Shown here in pieces: positions 1 through 10,412 of a DNA stretch of 64,000 nucleotides; position 1 is the stretch's first letter; each line of letters opens with the position of its first letter. The position numbers and the translations under genes are program-made. This DNA comes from Lepidostoma basale (taxonomy: Eukaryota; Arthropoda; Insecta; Trichoptera; Lepidostomatidae). The notes beneath the pieces were generated by a model. It saw only the letters and a program-made list of their open reading frames with translations. It was not told the DNA's origin and did not search any database. The stretch is taken from NCBI GenBank assembly GCA_022606425.2, contig JAHDVF020000445.1:372001-436000 (forward strand). The letters are read 5' to 3'.

Positions 1-224
1 ACCGAACATTGGCGGCAGGTGCGCGTTTGTTCAAATATAGATTATATTCAAAAATATATTACTAATAATTTTTTATGGTTATGGATTTGATACACATTTT
101 CTGGTATTGCAAGGTTAGATAATGTTTTATTATGTGACAAGGTAATTTCAAAATTTGTATTTTTTTCCTTCAGCACTGATGTCAGACTCAATTTAAAGGA
201 TTAAATAATAATATAAACGTTCTT

Positions 225-500
225 TTCTTAATGTTTTATTGTATTTTATGGGAATGAAATTTTTCGCCTTTCAAGTACCTACTTATTGAATGTTAGAATT
301 ATACATTTGATTGTGCCTAAGAATGGCCAAATTTTCCATCTAGAAAACAGACGCTATCATTCGTATTAATTGCTTAATACGAATTGAACATCATTATTCA
401 AAAAACAAAAAATCCCTGAAATTTTTTTAAAATGACGAAAACGTTCGTTTCTTAAAGGTTGATTATATTTTATGGGACATTATCGAATGCCATACCAAGA
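225..500. repeat. HH-B element relics, decayed
   Basis: AT-rich stretch holding eroded pieces of the HH-B family: the terminal block with 'tagaaaacagacg' and 'cattcgtattaat' (about 342-368) and the complementary block near 240-275 (a 'ttttatgggaatgaaat' piece followed by 'tcgcctttc'). Better preserved copies lie at 4551, 19097, 27340, 35011 and 53929. The rest of 1-640 shows nothing recognisable. Confidence 0.4.
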
Positions 501-640
501 TTAATAAATACAAAAATTTAATGTTTTAATTTGAAACAATACTCTTATAACGGTATCACAATTGATTTATATTAGTTTGTCGCGGATTCCTTTAGTTTTC
601 CAGGTCAGATTTTAAATCCGTACTGATGGAAAATATTTAA

Positions 641-1290
641 ACCATCTACGTTTTGCCGATGACATCGTACTCGTGAGCAACACCTAAATCGAATAACTAA
701 ACGATGTATCCAAATGTAGGTTTGAATATGAACCTGGCAAAGGTGATAGGCATGGAAAGACTAGAAATCAACGTGGATGGCAACAACATTGAATCAGAAT
801 TGGACTTAGCTGGGCAGCTTTCGGAAACATGGGTTACATTCTTAAAAACCGGAAAATACCGCTCAACTCAAAACAAAAAGTTTATGAAGCCTGCGTTCTG
901 CCTTGAAACTGTAACATTGTCCAAACAAAGTGTCGAGAAACTACGAGTGAACCAAAGAGCCATGGAAAGAGCCATGTTAGGAATTAGCCTAAGAGATAAA
1001 GTGTAAAACGATTCGGTGAGAGAAAAAACAAAGGGCACTGACATCATCCACCGGGTGGAGACTCTAAAATGGCAATGGGCAATTCACGTAACCAGAAGTC
1101 CAGATGAAAAATGGACAAGAATACTGCTGGCTTGGAGACCGTGGAGGGCAAAGAGAAGAATGATCTGAACAGACGCTTCGGAATCACCTGGATGCAGTCT
1201 GCACAATACAGAGTGACATGGAAGCGAATGGAAGAGGCCTTTGTCTAGGAGTGGACGGGAATAGGCTGAGGAAGAAGAAGAAAAATCATC
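641..1290 (+). pseudogene. RTE-like non-LTR retrotransposon relic (RT with FADD motif to 3' end)
   Basis: Decayed 3' half of a non-LTR retrotransposon reverse transcriptase. The catalytic RT motif reads HLRFADDIVLVS, with FADD at 652-663, and is followed by a stop. Downstream, 704-1006 is open and carries the C-terminal block typical of RTE-like proteins (RAMERAMLGISLRDKV). After a further stop, the frame continues with a TLKWQW-like segment (about 1060-1080) and a terminal WTGI-like block near 1250-1265, and it ends in a (GAA)n tail at 1270-1285. Several stops and frameshifts show that it is dead. A second copy of the same family lies at 17067-17515. Confidence 0.75.
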
Positions 1291-1539
1291 AGCTGTTACA
1301 AGCAACTGTTCGAACTAACTTGTTTATACATATTACCTAAGAAAATCGTTTAAATTGTGCAACCCGCTGGACCAAAGATACTTTAAGAACTTCTGAACGT
1401 AGATGAATGAGAGTGGCGATGAATAGGGGCAGTGCTTGGTTCGGGAGAGGCCTAAATTCAGCAGTAGATGACTGATAAAAAGAAAAGGAAGAAACAATGA
1501 TTTCCCGTAGAGATGAAAATTATTTGTGTCTAAGTCTTA

Positions 1540-1910
1540 TTCTTCTGCCTTATTTAGGACTGCGTTCTGTTATTTCTCGGAGCCTGTTCCTGGGATGTAG
1601 ATGTCCAACTGTCTCGCCATCTTTTGGGTGATCTTCTTAGAGGTCGATTTCCTGTTGGAACTGTATTTGCGGCTATATTTATCACTCTTTTAGAACGTGC
1701 TCTTTCCACATGATCTCTCCAGTAGCGTATTCTCAGTCTTCCGCATTGCAGATCTTTCTTATTTCATAATTTCTTACACTGTCTGGAAGTGTCGTTCCTG
1801 CTACGAATCGGAGAGTCTTCATTTCTGTGGTTCATAGGAGACTTTTTGTTCTGATGGTGTCAGCTCTTGTTTCTATTCCATATGTCATTATAGGACGTTC
1901 TCAGTTTACT
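1540..1910 (-). pseudogene. LINE-K 3' fragment (RTE-like RT C-terminus)
   Basis: On the minus strand, degraded frames read MTYGIETRAD, then EMKTLRFVAGTTLPDSVRNYEIRKICNAED, and finally a block corresponding to the GRPxKRWRDSW terminus seen in the copies at 24540, 31760 and 54670. Stops and frameshifts are present. Fragment of the LINE-K family. Confidence 0.65.
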
Positions 1911-2289
1911 TACAATTGAACACCGACAGCCACTGCTGCCAATCTTCTCATAAACAAAAAGGAAAAAAAATATTTCTTTGAAAAAGAGCTGAGTTAATCC
2001 TTACAAAACGGCGTTTTTCTTAGACAGGGATAATAATAATTGTAACAGGGCATGTTTTTAAATCAAACTAATTGCAAAGCTGTCGGTGAAAATCTTCAAA
2101 GACACTGGGTGTTTACTGGGTGTAAATGCTCAGAAGAACAAAGCTAATACAAGTGGAAATCTACCTGGGTAACAGCGGGGTTAAGACTACCTAAAATACG
2201 TAAAGAAGAAATGCCTCAAAGTGTGAATAATTCGCATTAATTATCCTTCGAAATAATTGTAATTTATTTATTAATGGACAGTTTCTCGG

Positions 2290-2610
2290 AAGCTTACTTT
2301 ATTCTTAAACGATAAATTTTCAATATTCCATTGTTTTGGCTGAAAGACTATGATACCTCAATATTTTAAACTGTTAATGAATAAACTTTGTTTTTTGTAT
2401 CACAATTGTATTTTATTTTACGCGACAGCTGTTTCATCAACAAATGTTGACATCATCAGGTGTTACAATAATATATCAAATGTCAAATTTTCGTTATTTT
2501 TCGAATCTTTATGTGTATTTGTTGCTATGTCATTTTGAATAATTTCTTTGATGTAATTTTGAAGTTCTTGCTGAAATTGATTTAGGTACCTAAATATTTT
2601 AATTAAAATA
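2290..2610 (-). mobile_element. HH-A element with hammerhead-like motif (Penelope-like candidate)
   Basis: Minus-strand copy of the HH-A family. The hammerhead-like core lies at 2423-2460, with stem II partly decayed (GTCAAC against GTTGAT). Before the core, one frame (RC of about 2530-2600) reads RYLNQFQQELQNYIKEIIQ and a similar frame recurs in other copies (28000, 52690), which hints at the end of a coding region. The outer end is the 'ttttggc(c)gaaa(c)actatgat' block that all HH-A copies share. No RT is present. Confidence 0.55.
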
Positions 2611-2765
2611 ATGATTCGTTACTATTTATAAGAGAAATTATTGGGGGTGGAAAATATAATATAATAATAACATGATAATAATAATAATAAAACAGTAATT
2701 AAAAGGAACCAAACACATAGTATAGAGTCAAAAACGATGAAACATAATAAATTAATAATACGTGG

Positions 2766-2850
2766 GGGGGTCGGAGAAATCGACGTGCGGGCATGACATG
2801 ATGCCGTCAATTATTTCTGCCTACCCCTTTGGAGAGACGGCGTGATGGTT
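2766..2850 (+). mobile_element. LINE-T 3' end fragment
   Basis: The last ~85 bases of LINE-T: the GVRSRRNRRACMTR-like coding tail, then the conserved 3' hairpin block ending in gacggcgtgatggtta. It faces an inverted copy starting at 2877, so two LINE-T 3' ends sit tail to tail. The stretch 2640-2765 before it is rich in TAA/ATA repeats. Confidence 0.7.
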
Positions 2851-2867
2851 AAATAATTAGTTTAAAA

Positions 2868-3320
2868 ATAACTATTTAACCATCACGCCGTCTCTCCGGA
2901 GGGGTAGGCAGAATGAATGGACCGCCACACTTATCTTTTGAACAAATTTCTCTCTTCTTGATATATTTCTCTCGGTTCCTCATTATTCATACCTCGTGTC
3001 ATGCACGCGAGTCGATTTCTCTGACTCCTCGCGAGGCTGACATTCAATTTCTCTATTTCTTGTTCCATTCACATCGTTAACATATACTTTTTTAACAATT
3101 CTTTCTTCAATCATTCTTTCCATGTGTCCAATCATCTTAATGATCCTTTCATTATTTTGTTCATAACATAATCATAAGCACCGCATTCACTTATTATATT
3201 TTCATTCGACACCCAATTATACACAGAGTATCCACACATTCGTCTAAGAGATCTCATTTCTACTGCATTTATTCTAATTTCATTCTTCTTTTGTCAGTTC
3301 CGTGCTTCGCTTCCATCGTT
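2868..3320 (-). pseudogene. LINE-T 3' fragment (RT C-terminal region)
   Basis: 5'-truncated LINE-T copy. On the minus strand the reading frame, broken by stops, follows the family pattern SEAWNWQKKDESRINAVEMRS, RRMCG, SLRWFGHMER, RMVKK, RPRKTWHDQI, RRACMTR, ending just before the 3' hairpin. 5' truncation after target-primed reverse transcription is normal for LINEs. Confidence 0.75.
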
Positions 3321-3984
3321 CTTGATAAAAAATCTTCAAAAGTATTGTATAAACCTTTACGATTTTGTAAAGCAAAAGATTTATACAGATCCTTTAAACT
3401 TGTAGCGAGTGGAATAAATGTAAAAAAAATATCACTTAAATAAGCCATCTGCTACATCAAAGATTTCATTTTTAATTTTCAATTTTCCACTTTTAAAAAT
3501 ACGTATTAGTTTTTAAATATGGTTTAAAAATTACATGAATCTCTCCTAAAGCAGTTTCGCTTGTTTTCTTCACGGGATATGAAACGGGATTAAAACGTAA
3601 AACAAAAGAGTACGCGTTAAACACAGACAAAGGACAACAGGAAATAAAATAAAATAAAATACATGTATTTCTTCCTACAGGATAACCGGCAAGACAGTGA
3701 TTAAATTATTCCGTTAATAACTCTCCAGCAACACAATAGTTCTCCGGATGCTGGCTATACTCTCACTTTACTTTCTGTTTGGGGTGTGGGCGGTTTGCGA
3801 GACAAATTATTATTGTAATGAAGACCAATGTACATAGTTAACCGGCGCGGACACCAAACAAATCGTGAAGGTGCCCAGAATCGGCCTACTCTCTGCCCTT
3901 AATATCAAAACAAATACAGGGTGGAAGTAAAATAGGCACTTAGCACCAAAAAAAATATATATGACGAAAGAGAACGAAATGCAT
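3321..3984. other. Low-copy AT-rich stretch, no feature seen
   Basis: No coding signal or family match was seen. The segment 3740-3910 is less AT-rich than its surroundings and does not recur in the window. Confidence 0.3.
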
Positions 3985-4185
3985 ACTTTTTTTTAAACTG
4001 TTAAATTAAATAACTTTGTTTTTTGTATCACAATTGTATTTTATTTTACGCGACAGCTGTTTCGTCATCTAATGTTGACATCATCAGGTGTTACAATAAT
4101 ATATCAAAATTTTGAAGTTATTTTATTTAACAGTTTAAAATGTTAAGGCATCATAGTGTTTCGGCCAAAACAATGGATTTTTTTT
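3985..4185 (-). mobile_element. HH-A element, inverted half-pair
   Basis: Minus-strand HH-A unit with the hammerhead-like core at 4051-4088. It is followed after ~40 bases by the outer end of a second unit in the opposite orientation ('catagtgtttcggccaaaacaatgga' block, about 4150-4175), which makes a partial inverted pair. Confidence 0.55.
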
Positions 4186-4186
4186 T

Positions 4187-4410
4187 GTTAACTTTTTAAA
4201 TAAAATATAAACTTTGTTATAAATATCATAGTTGATTATACTGAGCCCCAGTTGATTGTAAGACCTGACGATGCTAACATCGGTTAGCGAAACAGCTGTC
4301 GCGACAAAATATTATATAATCAATTGTGATATTTATAACAAATTTTTATTATTTATACAGTTAATAATGTTGAAATATCATAGTGTTTCAGCCAAAACAA
4401 TTGATTGTCA
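4187..4410 (+). mobile_element. HH-A element, subfamily with CTGACGA core
   Basis: A complete short unit containing the best-formed hammerhead-like motif of the window (4265-4300), flanked by 'aaatttttattatttatacagtt' type sequence and the common outer end near 4375-4405. The same subfamily recurs in inverse orientation at 36566-36725. Confidence 0.6.
4265..4300 (+). ncRNA. Hammerhead ribozyme-like motif (HH-A, CTGACGA)
   Basis: Seen: CTGACGA (4265-4271), one T (4272), stem II GCTAAC/GTTAGC (4273-4278 with 4283-4288) closing an ATCG loop, GAAA (4289-4292), then the self-complementary ACAGCTGT (4292-4299) and C (4300). Known: this is the hammerhead order of core, stem II, GAAA, stem III and a GUC cleavage triplet. 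Odd: one extra base sits between the core A9 and stem II. Stem III has no usable loop, so cleavage would need a dimer. Stem I pairing is weak in this copy. Confidence 0.55.
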
Positions 4411-4550
4411 ATTTAATTTTGGTACAAAGTGCCCATTTTAATTCTTCTTTTTCTTATCTTCATCTTATTTTCCTTCTTGTAAATAAAAATAAAGTAATAA
4501 ATTGGGTTCAAACGACCTTTTTAATACAAAACAAAGTCATATATGGACAT

Positions 4551-4640
4551 TTGATAATGCATTAACAAGCCAAAACATGTCATACCTATAAAATATAATA
4601 AACTTCTAGAAAACAGACGTGTTCATTCGTAGTCTTATTC
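4551..4640 (+). mobile_element. HH-B element fragment
   Basis: TTGATAA core, T, a decayed stem II, then an AAAACATGTC block (4551-4587), followed by the HH-B terminal block with 'ttctagaaaacagacg' and 'cattcgta'. 4411-4550 shows nothing else. Confidence 0.5.
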
Positions 4641-5335
4641 AAAAATATTGTTTTAATTACCTTATAATGATATATAATAATGTTTTTATTGTATTTTCTA
4701 TATTCGCCTTTAGGTTGTGTTGTGGATTCACATTTGAATAAATAGAATAACACTTAATTTTTCAATTTGCAGATATGTTTCAGTTATGACCAAACCTTCT
4801 CGGATCACAAATTTGAACTGTTCAGTTTTTAAATTTTAACAATTAAATAAATATGTTTTTATTAATTTGTTTAATAATGTGACTGTATTGGATATTTTTT
4901 TATACACTTGAAAATTTCTAAAATGAATCCTTTCATTATTTAATTCAATAACAATTGGGATAATTTGTTTAAGAAAACAGTAAGGAAATCCACCCGTTTC
5001 TATGAAGTACGTATGAAGTTTTCCAAAGTAGATTGAGATAAATAATTCGATAAAGCTGTTCCCAGTACCTTTCAGAGGGGGTAGAAGCATTTTCCTTTGA
5101 TCGCCGAGTTTCAAATGACATTACAAAAAGATTTCATTCCTTTGGGAAATAATGATCATTTTTTCTTAAACAAACTTTTCTTATTTGGTTAAAGATTTTC
5201 CAAATTTTCTGTTTACTCGGTAACTTTATATTATTTATTTTAATGGTAGTTGATCGCTGTTTCAAAGGAACTCGTCCCTCCGTTTAACTCCTTTTAAAGG
5301 ATGTATAAATATTAGACGAGTACATAAGGCTATTA
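4641..5335. other. Low-copy AT-rich stretch
   Basis: No family match and no convincing coding signal. The open frame on the minus strand at 4836-5114 lacks homology-like features and has AT-driven composition. Confidence 0.3.
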
Positions 5336-5339
5336 ATAC

Positions 5340-5462
5340 AAATGAAAACGTCTGTTTCCTAGAAAATATATTATATATTATGGGAATAAAATGTTCCACC
5401 TTTCTAAGGCATTATCAAATTTAATGAATCACATTTGATAATGCCTTAAAAAGCGAAACATT
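5340..5462. mobile_element. HH-B inverted pair
   Basis: A minus-strand HH-B motif at about 5390-5420 faces a plus-strand one at 5434-5463. Both carry TTGATAATGCCTTA and the (G)CGAAACAT block, with a 12-base spacer. The plus unit is cut at the LINE-T tail that starts at 5463. Confidence 0.5.
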
Positions 5463-5675
5463 TAACTAACTAACCTAACTAACCATCACGCCATTTCCCC
5501 GGAGGGTTGGCAGAGAGGATGGATCGCCACAATGCTCTGTCCTTGCATACCTCTCGGGCTTTCTCTTCATTCATACATCGTACCATGCACGCACGTCGAT
5601 CTCAACATACATTTCATTCATTTTTTTTCATCCCTCCTCTTACATTCCACGTACCAATCCGGCACTTCTCTGTTC
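5463..5675 (-). mobile_element. LINE-T 3' fragment
   Basis: Inverted TTAG tail ('aactaactaacctaactaacc'), the 3' hairpin block and ~200 bases of the RT C-terminus, with stops. It joins the HH-B unit directly. Confidence 0.65.
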
Positions 5676-5745
5676 GTCGGTGATGCGGCGTGATGGGTTG
5701 CGTGCCTCATCGCCACCTATAGGCTCCCGCGACCACTTAATATTA
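5676..5745 (-). mobile_element. SINE-T fragment
   Basis: Minus-strand piece of SINE-T, the block that reads 'ggtggcgatgaggttcgcaacc' in better copies. It abuts the LINE-T fragment on its left. Confidence 0.5.
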
Positions 5746-5794
5746 ATACATTACATTACATAGACGAAACGTTTAATTTTCATAAATTATTATA

Positions 5795-6137
5795 TAATAA
5801 AACATCACAAAAGTCCGGATCGTCCATGTCAACAAGTGCACCATCTTAAATGAACATTATGTGTTAAAATATTTTTATTTTGTTATTTTAATTTATTTTA
5901 TATCATTGTATTTTATATGATTTGTTTTAGATTTATTTTGTGGATGTTGGACGATCGAAGTGTGCGTGGGAGATGCCTATTGGTGGCGATGAGGTTCGCA
6001 ACATATCACACCGCGTCTCCCGCGGAGCGAAAAGAGAAGGATAGAGTGCCACATCGGTTAAAATGTGACAGTCCATTATTTCTGCCTTCCCTTTCGGGGA
6101 GACGGCGTGATGGTTAGTTAGTTAGTTAGTTAGTTAA
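5795..6137 (+). mobile_element. SINE-T, near full length
   Basis: Non-autonomous element of ~340 bp. The 5' part holds the complementary boxes GGATCGTCCATG (about 5817) and GGACGATCGA (about 5949), able to close a ~130-nt loop. A B-box-like GGTTCGCAAC follows near 5994. The last ~55 bases (gtg-c-gtccatt...ccctttcggggagacggcgtgatgg) and the (GTTA)n tail match LINE-T, so LINE-T enzymes probably mobilise it. Other copies: 15780, 34515, 36247 and 45024. Confidence 0.7.
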
Positions 6138-6149
6138 AACATGTTTCAA

Positions 6150-6235
6150 ATTCTGAAGAAAGATGAGAGCAGAATAAATGCGGTAGAGATGAGGTCCCTA
6201 AGACGTATGTGTGGTAGAACGATGTACGACATACT
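6150..6235 (+). pseudogene. LINE-T internal fragment
   Basis: Short coding remnant reading KDESRINAVEMRSLRRMCG-like, immediately after the SINE-T tail. It is truncated at both ends. Confidence 0.6.
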
Positions 6236-6284
6236 CGTACTATAAACAGCGTTTTATATGTATTTTAACAGTTAATATTATAAT

Positions 6285-6440
6285 TAATACGATTATTAAC
6301 GTCTGGTTTCTATATATGTTATTACATTTTACGGGTGAAACACCTTTCTGAGGCATTATGAAATGATACAGAACGATACTGATGAAAGGCAAAAAATATC
6401 ATACCCATAAAATATAAAAAATCTGACGTTTTCATTCGTA
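6285..6440. mobile_element. HH-B decayed inverted pair
   Basis: Minus-strand remnant (6320-6365) and plus-strand remnant (CTGATGAAAGGCAAAAAATATC, about 6378-6399) of HH-B with its 'ctgacgttttcattcgtatt' terminus. Confidence 0.4.
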
Positions 6441-6795
6441 TTAATTTTCATCTATGTCAATCATTTTATTTAAACAATCATTCTTCATAGATGGCGTTAG
6501 TGGATGGATTGTATAGATTAATCTTAAAAAATTAATTAGTACAATCAAATCTACATAGATGGCTAACTGGAACTGCCACGTGAAAATAAGTATGGATTTG
6601 GAGTATATATACAACTTCCAAAAATGTATCATACATGATCATAACAATGGTGGAATGGGGAATGTTGTAATTACATAAAGCGTGCGCTTAACCCAACCAA
6701 TGACAGGTCATAAGTCCTGTAAACACCTTGATCATCCATATTCAGTTTCCAGTTTGTTTCTTCGTCTCTATTGAGATACAATTAAAAATTCAATC
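6441..6795 (-). repeat. R515 repeat, dispersed copy
   Basis: Minus-strand copy of the ~515-bp repeat that forms the array at 55.4-60.8 kb. It starts inside the unit ('aacaatcattcttcatagatgg') and ends at the usual terminus ('cttcgtctctattgagatacaatt'). It shares a TATATATAC box near 6605 and no coding potential. Confidence 0.75.
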
Positions 6796-7164
6796 ATTTT
6801 ATATGAAGTTTTACATCATTGTTCATAATAACAATAAATAGGTTTCAATAATGTTATAGTGTTTTGGTTTTCGTCAATGTAATTAAGAGACCCAGTGCTG
6901 GTATCTTAATATGACCCCAACAGACATAGACACTGTAAAACCACCATTAAGCATCTGTTTTTGTAACTTTTAAACTCAACAATGCAGTAATGTCAGATTG
7001 TGTTCATTCGGAACCAAAATAAATCCACAACGGGAAAGGAAAACAGTTCGTGTTTGGATATACCCGAAGGGAAATGAGGTGACCAGCAAACGAATTTATT
7101 TGAATATAACAATTTGTGTCGAATCAAATACTAAACTCTCATCAAAGAAATTAAAACAACAACA
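6796..7164. other. Low-copy stretch, nothing recognised
   Basis: No family match. The open frame 6998-7252 runs into a LINE-T tail and is not a gene. Confidence 0.3.
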
Positions 7165-7665
7165 ACAACAACAAACCATCATGCCGTTTCCCCATAGTAG
7201 TAGGCAGAGAGAATGGATCGCCACACTACTCTATCCTGGCACACCTCTCTAGTTTCCTCCATATTCGTACGGCGAGTCATACACGCACGTTGATTCTTCC
7301 GACTTCTAAGATGACCAACCTTTTAAATTTGATAAATTTGATCATGCCATGTTTTCGTCGGTCTGCCTCGACTCCGTAATCTTTTATAATAAATTTACAT
7401 CATTAACGTATACTTTCTTAACCATTCTTTCTTCATCCATGCGCTCCATATGTCCGAACCAACTCAGCGATCCTTTCATAATTGTGTTCATAATACCTTC
7501 TTCCGCTCTACAATCCTTTCCTATATCAGCATTTGAGATTCTGTCGTATATCGTTCAAACACACATACGTCTTAGGGACCTCAGGTAAGGGTTGGGACCA
7601 GAACTCCATTGCGAACCGCCGTTTTCGCTTTGATTGATAAATTCTTGTTTCCAATAACTATTTTT
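7165..7665 (-). pseudogene. LINE-T, (GTT)n-tailed subfamily
   Basis: Minus-strand RT C-terminus with the LINE-T pattern, but ending in (CAA)n on the + strand (7158-7177), that is (TTG)n as a tail. It extends further 5' than most copies, to 'gaaacaagaatttatcaatcaaagcgaaaac' at 7620-7660, which encodes an NLSIKAKT-like stretch. Sister copies: 21560, 26290 and 40440. Confidence 0.7.
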
Positions 7666-8190
7666 AACCATATTGTGGTTAAACACAAAGTGTTTTATTA
7701 TTTTATACAAAGTGTTTTATTATTTTAATCATAAAGTGAAAATTTTAAATTAAATATCCTAAATGGAGTACGGATTACAAGAGCTTTCTTTCACTATCGT
7801 GCTTTTTTATCATATATTAAAATATTTTATCCCGATCTATCTCAAAAATACGGTCACCCTATACTTGTTCTGTACCTCTAGAAAACAAACCTTTGAAGTA
7901 AAGTGAAACGTCAAGGAATTGCAGCATCCGTGCCGAGATCAGTGGGACCCATCTGTTCTATGCGCCCAATCACAAAAGGTGTTGAAATGTTTTATTTTTC
8001 TTTGCTCAACACAATATTTTAATTCTTTCTGCATTCGTTTTAATGGGTTGTTATTTTCATGACATTTTGCATTCGTACAAAAACTTTAAAATTTCTCAAA
8101 ACAATAAACAATTTATTTATTTTTTCAGCAACTTGTTCTATTGTTTTAAAAAAGAATTTCTTTGTACTGCTTCTATGAAGCGCCAAAACT
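7666..8190. other. Low-copy AT-rich stretch
   Basis: Contains a ~26-bp local direct repeat ('aaagtgttttattattttat', 7689-7726). Otherwise nothing recognised. Confidence 0.3.
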
Positions 8191-8194
8191 AAAT

Positions 8195-8995
8195 TGATCA
8201 CTCCCCAGTACCTACATCCAACACAGATATCTCTCCTAAAACCTCTTGTCGTCCATCTAGAGACTAATCTTTTTATGAAAACTCAAATCAATAAAACAGT
8301 CAGCAGTAGCTTCTTTCATCTAAGGCAATTAAGATCCATAAAAAGAAATATTTCCGTTGACAGTTTTAAAACATTAATCAATTCCTTCGTCGTATCACGA
8401 TTAGATTACCGCAACGGAGTCTACGCCAACATCCCCAAAAGCAAACTAATAAACTCCAATCTACATTCAACGCAGTAGCAAGACTGATAAGAGGTGTGCA
8501 TCTTGAGAAGCTCCATTGGCTGAAATGTCCAGAAAGGATACAATACAAGCTCTGCTGGACGGTATGTAAGGAGTTGCATGGAATTTAACCAGCTTATATA
8601 TCTATGAACTCTGCATCAACGAGAACCTGAATGCCAGCAGTCTACATTGCAATCAGCTAAGTCTTCTGGGATCGGTAGATTGACTGTGCCAAAATGCTAT
8701 CCTAGCACAAACTTTGGCGACCGAACCTTCGTGATAGCCGGCCCTTCAGCCTGAAACAATCTTACAACAGACCTTAAGCGCATTGAGAATCCGTCAGAGT
8801 TTAGATCGTGACTCAAAACGCACCTTTTCAAATTATCCTTTCCTGATAAGAAGGGCTGATCGACTGCGTTGGGTGCAGCCCTCATTCTAAATGTGTTTAT
8901 TTTTAACTAGTTCATATAACGGAGCATTTTCTACAGCGCTCTTGGGATGAGTAATTCATTAAAATGGCATTAAAATCCAATTTATTATTCTTCTT
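8195..8995 (+). pseudogene. LINE-L2 (CR1/L2-like) RT C-terminus and 3' UTR
   Basis: Frames read LRSIKRNISVDSFKTLINSFVVSRLDYRNGVYANIPKS, then a KLHWLK-like block, GDRTFVIAGPSA*NNL and LKTHLFK, the order of the thumb/C-terminal part of CR1/L2 reverse transcriptases. Frameshifts and stops break it. The 3' UTR at 8925-8990 has the GCGC..TTGGGATGAGTAATTCAT..ATGGC hairpin shared by all LINE-L2 copies here, then a TTATTATTC tail. Confidence 0.75.
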
Positions 8996-9790
8996 TTATA
9001 TTTTCTAATCTTATATTTACTGTTTACAAGAAAAAACAAGGTATTTTATGCAACAAATTGTATTGTTCAATTAATTTTTGTTTCCTATACTTTCGGGGGT
9101 AAGACTCTGCTTTGCAAGATTTTTTTTAGGTGGTAGAATAACCTCTCGACGTCAGTCGAAACATTTAGTAAGGACATGATTGTGCACATGTTCTCCTTGA
9201 AGGATGATGGCGTCGTCCACATGTTCTCCTTGTAGGAGAGATGAATTTTTTTTAATGTCTTCTTAGTCGGGATTTCAGTGCAACCCAACTTCCATATTTT
9301 TCCTCCCAAGGTCTCATTTTTCTTCTGGCCACTTCAGCGATACCAGTGTAACATTCAAAAGTCGCTACTTTTAGAAAGGTGTGAAAATTTTGATAAAATC
9401 CAATATTCCCTTTGGTGAAGTGCCATCTATTTCCTAACACCGTGTGTAAGGGGAGTACGCCAGTATCCGGCATGTATCCAATTACTAGCAGGACATCATT
9501 AAATACAATTCAATAAGTTTATGAGGTATCCGCTCGCTTTTGTTCCTATTGCCAATGTTCAGTTCGAAATTCAAAACTACGGAGACAATTTTGTTTCGAA
9601 GCGCATAATTTGTCGATTTGAAGAACATGATCATACAATTATATAAAACTGATGATTTTTGGAAAATAAATTCGAAAATAATTTTTATACTATAATAGTA
9701 TGTATTAAAAACGCAATTGTTTTTTGGTACTGCATTGATTTTTTTATTATTTATATATTGTATATTCCTAAAAACAAATTATTTTTTAAA
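8996..9790. other. Low-copy stretch with a small direct repeat
   Basis: A ~20-bp piece 'cacatgttctccttg' occurs twice (9186 and 9219), spaced 33 bases apart. Two minus-strand open frames (9085-9309, 9252-9473) overlap and show no recognisable domain. Confidence 0.3.
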
Positions 9791-9794
9791 TACT

Positions 9795-10412
9795 CCATAA
9801 AGGTGTCAAACAGGGTTGCCCTTATGTATGTCCCCGTGATTATTTAATCTATTTATGGACAAGTGTATGAAAGAGCTGAACGGGTTGGATGCAAGGTGCT
9901 AAAATGAGAGGAGCGTCAGTAAGATGTATGTTGTATGCGGATGACGCTGTCCTACTTGCAGACAACGAGCATGTCCTACGCTGTCCTACTTGCAGACAAC
10001 ATGTCCAAGGTAATGATTTTTGAAAAATAAGAAATCTTGACAGTCTGCAACATTAGCGTGAATGGTGAAAATTAGGAGCAAATAGATGAGTTCGTATCTT
10101 TGGGTAGTATGTTTACAAAAGATGGGCGGAAAGGAATATTGAAAGAATGGTTGGCGCAGGCAACAAAGTGAATAGGTTCACTTTAAGTTGTCATCGCAAA
10201 CAAAAACCTATCCAAAAAAGCTAAAATGGCAGTGCACAATGGTGTTATTGTACCGACCCTTATGTATGGAAGCGAAGCATGGAACTGATAAAATAAGGAT
10301 GAAAGTAGAATACATGTGTGGCAGTCCACTCAAAACTTAAAAGTGTAGCAGTCCATATTTCTGCCTACCCCTTCGGAAAGACGACGTGATGGTTAGTTAG
10401 TTAGTTAGTTAC
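9795..10412 (+). pseudogene. LINE-T with RT catalytic YADD block
   Basis: Longest 5' reach of LINE-T in the window. It begins near GVKQGCP (RT block 4 region) at ~9800, then NLFMDKCMKELNGLDA-like, then CMLYADDAVLLAD with YADD at 9934-9945. A 21-bp duplication (gctgtcctacttgcagacaac at 9947 and 9980) and frameshifts interrupt it. It ends with the 3' hairpin and the (GTTA)n tail at 10390-10412. Confidence 0.8.
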
